DNA of 64,000 nucleotides, taken from NCBI GenBank assembly GCA_020081605.1, contig JAHREC010000062.1:3963758-4027757 (forward strand), in the 5' to 3' direction. The translations under genes and the position numbers were made by a program. Positions 61,937-64,000 of this stretch are shown here, in pieces. Source of the stretch: Albifimbria verrucaria (taxonomy: Eukaryota > Ascomycota > Sordariomycetes > Hypocreales > Stachybotryaceae). The notes under the pieces were generated by a model. The model made no database searches and was not told the DNA's origin. It saw only the letters and a list, made by a program, of their open reading frames with translations. The stretch's first letter is position 1. The number at the start of each line of letters is the position of its first letter.

Positions 61937-63037
61937 GTGATTGAATGCTATTTTCCTGCTTGTATCAGCTGTATTATCCCAGCTTGAGCAGCTGTTCGGA
62001 TCCGAGTCATTGCCATCCTTTCTCTGAGTATTTACTCGTTTCATAAGCCTGGCCTGGCCTGTCTTGCTGTATAAATGCGGCCCTTAGAAGCTTGTCTGTC
62101 TCGCCAATCTTTTTCTTCACAACTGCGATAGGATAATATGTCCAAATAATACTACCTAAACATCACATTTTCGCCTGATGTAAAATTGTATCGTCCTTAG
62201 CTCTTCCCCTTGTCGTTCTCAAACCCTCCTCCTACTTTGCAGACCGTTGTTTAGAGCTCACTGATTCTAGCAGGGTGGGATAAGGATAGGTACATCTTGG
62301 GTTTACTAAGGGCTTTCTTTGTGTACTAGTGATGTCTTTGACAATAACAAAGACGTTGGGTCGTTACTTTCCATCTCTCACCTATATATTTGTGCTATAG
62401 CTCCCGTGGTTCCTCTTAAATTAGTCGAGCAACCTGTCGTCTCTCATATCTTTCCCTAGAATTGAGGTGAGATACTGAGAGTAGAGACAAAATGTTCCTG
62501 ACTTGTTCAAAGCTCACAATTCCTGCGTACCACACAGCTCATGCGACCTGTATAGGCTATTAAATTTTTAATATTATAAGGTTATTTACATTGTATAATA
62601 ATTTTGAATATGAAAAGATACTCTTTTTGTAAGTAGAATATCTAGGGTAATTGGAATCTTCGTGTGAGGTAGCCCACTCACTCCAACCCAATACAGCAAC
62701 GTAGATCTGGGTCAATGTAAAAGGCTTTATTAGCTGGCTCATCTTTGTATAGATGAACTACATATTACTACCATCTCAAATGAAACAAGCAGGGGTTTTC
62801 TTGGATAGGTTGGTTGAGGTTGATATTAGGTAGACCGCAACGCCCACCAGTGAGTAAGCCGCTACGCTACGCAAGAAGTACTTACCAGCTCCGCCATTTT
62901 ACGTGCCAAGTCAAGTACCCATCAAGCCGCCGAATCTGCCACAGCAATTGATAAGCTCCCAGCACATTTTCAACACCGCCCAAGCTCCATCATCACCAGC
63001 TCCCATCAACCACCACGCTCTCCCTCCCTCCCACGAC
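61937..63037. other. Intergenic, partly AT-rich
   Basis: 1.1 kb; AT-rich near 62560-62640. No gene recognised. The C-rich leader before 63038 belongs to IMP1. Confidence 0.5.
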
Positions 63038-63638
63038 ATGCCTCCCCATCACCCTCTCTCTAACCTCCTCCCCTTCATCATGTTCCAGCACTTCCTCGGC
63101 CACCCCGTGCGCCTCTTCGTCTCCACCCTCAAGGTCGCCTGCGCCTCACACCTGCTCATCACCCATGTCGTCCAGGTCTCGCCCGCCCAGGGCCCGTCCA
63201 TGCTGCCCACCTTCGCCGTCGAGGGCGACTGGATCCTCGCCGACATGACCCGCCGTCGCGGCCGTGGCATCACCGTCGGCGACCTTGTGCTTTACAAGAT
63301 CCCCATCTTCGCCGACCAGAGCGGCGTCAAGCGCGTCGTCGGGCTGCCCGGTGATTACGTCGTTATGGGCACTCCCGGTGAGGCTGGTGAGGAGCAGATG
63401 ATTCAGGTTTGTTGTTGTCTGATGATTGATACCGTGGGCTCTGAAGCTCATCTATCTACAGGTGCCGGAAGGCCATTGTTGGGTGGTGGGAGATAACCTC
63501 CCAGCCTCGCGAGACTCTAGAAATTTTGGTCCTCTGCCGCTGGCACTCATCCAGGGAAGGGTAGCGGCCAAGATTCTGCCCTGGAGGGACAGGAGATGGT
63601 TCGGTAGCGGGTTGACGGCTGTGGAAGACGAAGCATGA
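63038..63638 (+). CDS. IMP1: Mitochondrial inner membrane protease subunit 1 (S26 signal peptidase)
   Basis: Two exons, 63038-63406 and 63462-63638, intron 63407-63461; the product is 181 residues, with an alternative Met at 63080. A hydrophobic N-terminal span (LKVACASHLLITHVVQV) is followed by GPSMLPTF with the catalytic Ser, VKRVVGLPGDYV with the catalytic Lys, and WVVGDNLPASRDSRNFGPLPLALIQGRV. The last is the signature segment of Imp1-type proteases. Imp1 cleaves intermembrane-space sorting signals of mitochondrial proteins. The frame is intact. Confidence 0.92.
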
Positions 63639-64000
63639 TCGTCACTGTATTATATAACCATTCATTCTTGTCACGGATCACGATTTTGATCGCATTAGCG
63701 GCAGCCGTGGCTTGTTGTATTATTGTAAAGGTCTTATTGGGTATTTGCAAGCACCGGTAAAACGTCATGGTCTAATTACAACTGTTATCCTCCTCTGGCT
63801 TCTACAAGCTCGCGGACAACCGCTCCACGCCAAATCAGTAACGCTATGCGAACAACAGCGGCTCCTCCCAGACCATACATGTGGTACAGTTGAGCACCTA
63901 CCATCCGTGGGCCACAACATTGCCAACACTCCACCTGGGTTCATGAGGAGCCAAAACTCCTTGCGGTAAATGCGGAGCCGGCCTACACGCCTGGCTACCG
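63639..64000. other. Sequence to the window end, no gene recognised
   Basis: A frame at 63712-63969 (+) lacks motifs. The window ends inside intergenic sequence or an unrecognised gene. Confidence 0.5.

Overview
The window is nuclear DNA of a filamentous ascomycete (Pezizomycotina, most likely Sordariomycetes; inferred from gene content and gene style, not proven). Short introns of about 48-90 bp with GT..AG ends and CTAAC-like branch sites interrupt many genes. Fungal-specific families are abundant: HET, fungal Zn2Cys6 factors, KP4-like and CAP secreted proteins, RTT109 and ALB1. There is no prokaryotic or organellar gene, no rRNA and no convincing tRNA.

Layout. 1-28 kb is accessory and loosely packed: the 3' end of a GH106-like hydrolase, a broken small secreted cysteine-rich protein, a NLR/WD40-like relic, a P450 next to an unidentified membrane-protein fragment, a HET gene, a small membrane protein, an SDR, a GH28 pectinase, an SRPK-like kinase, a second HET gene, a CAP/PR-1 protein, a KP4-like secreted protein and a decayed CYP505-type reductase. 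28-41.4 kb is a compact, more GC-rich, conserved block: GH47 mannosidase, RTT109, a D-2-hydroxyacid dehydrogenase, an amidase-family protein, ALB1, mitochondrial IF3 and a Nudix hydrolase. 41.9-62 kb is accessory again: a third HET gene, a P450 with an in-frame stop, a membrane-anchored fucose-lectin-like protein, a probable galactoside-use cluster (GH35, Zn2Cys6 regulator, lactose-permease-like transporter) and two more HET genes. Conserved IMP1 (inner-membrane protease) closes the window.

How the genes fit together. The five HET genes plus the NLR-like relic make this an allorecognition-rich segment. The GH35, regulator and transporter genes look like a self-contained sugar-acquisition unit, with the regulator and transporter sharing a promoter. 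The secreted proteins (GH28, CAP, KP4-like, small cysteine-rich) suit a plant- or soil-associated lifestyle.

A caveat that affects most of the annotation: about 30 reading-frame breaks occur in otherwise well-preserved genes. Nearly all look like one missing base, usually at a run of 3-6 identical bases. This is the signature of consensus errors in the assembly as much as of real gene decay. Spans are therefore given for the whole gene and the breaks are noted. Only breaks caused by in-frame stops (P450 at 45686, reductase relic at 26903) argue clearly for real loss. No computation or database search was run; family assignments rest on motifs recognised by eye.
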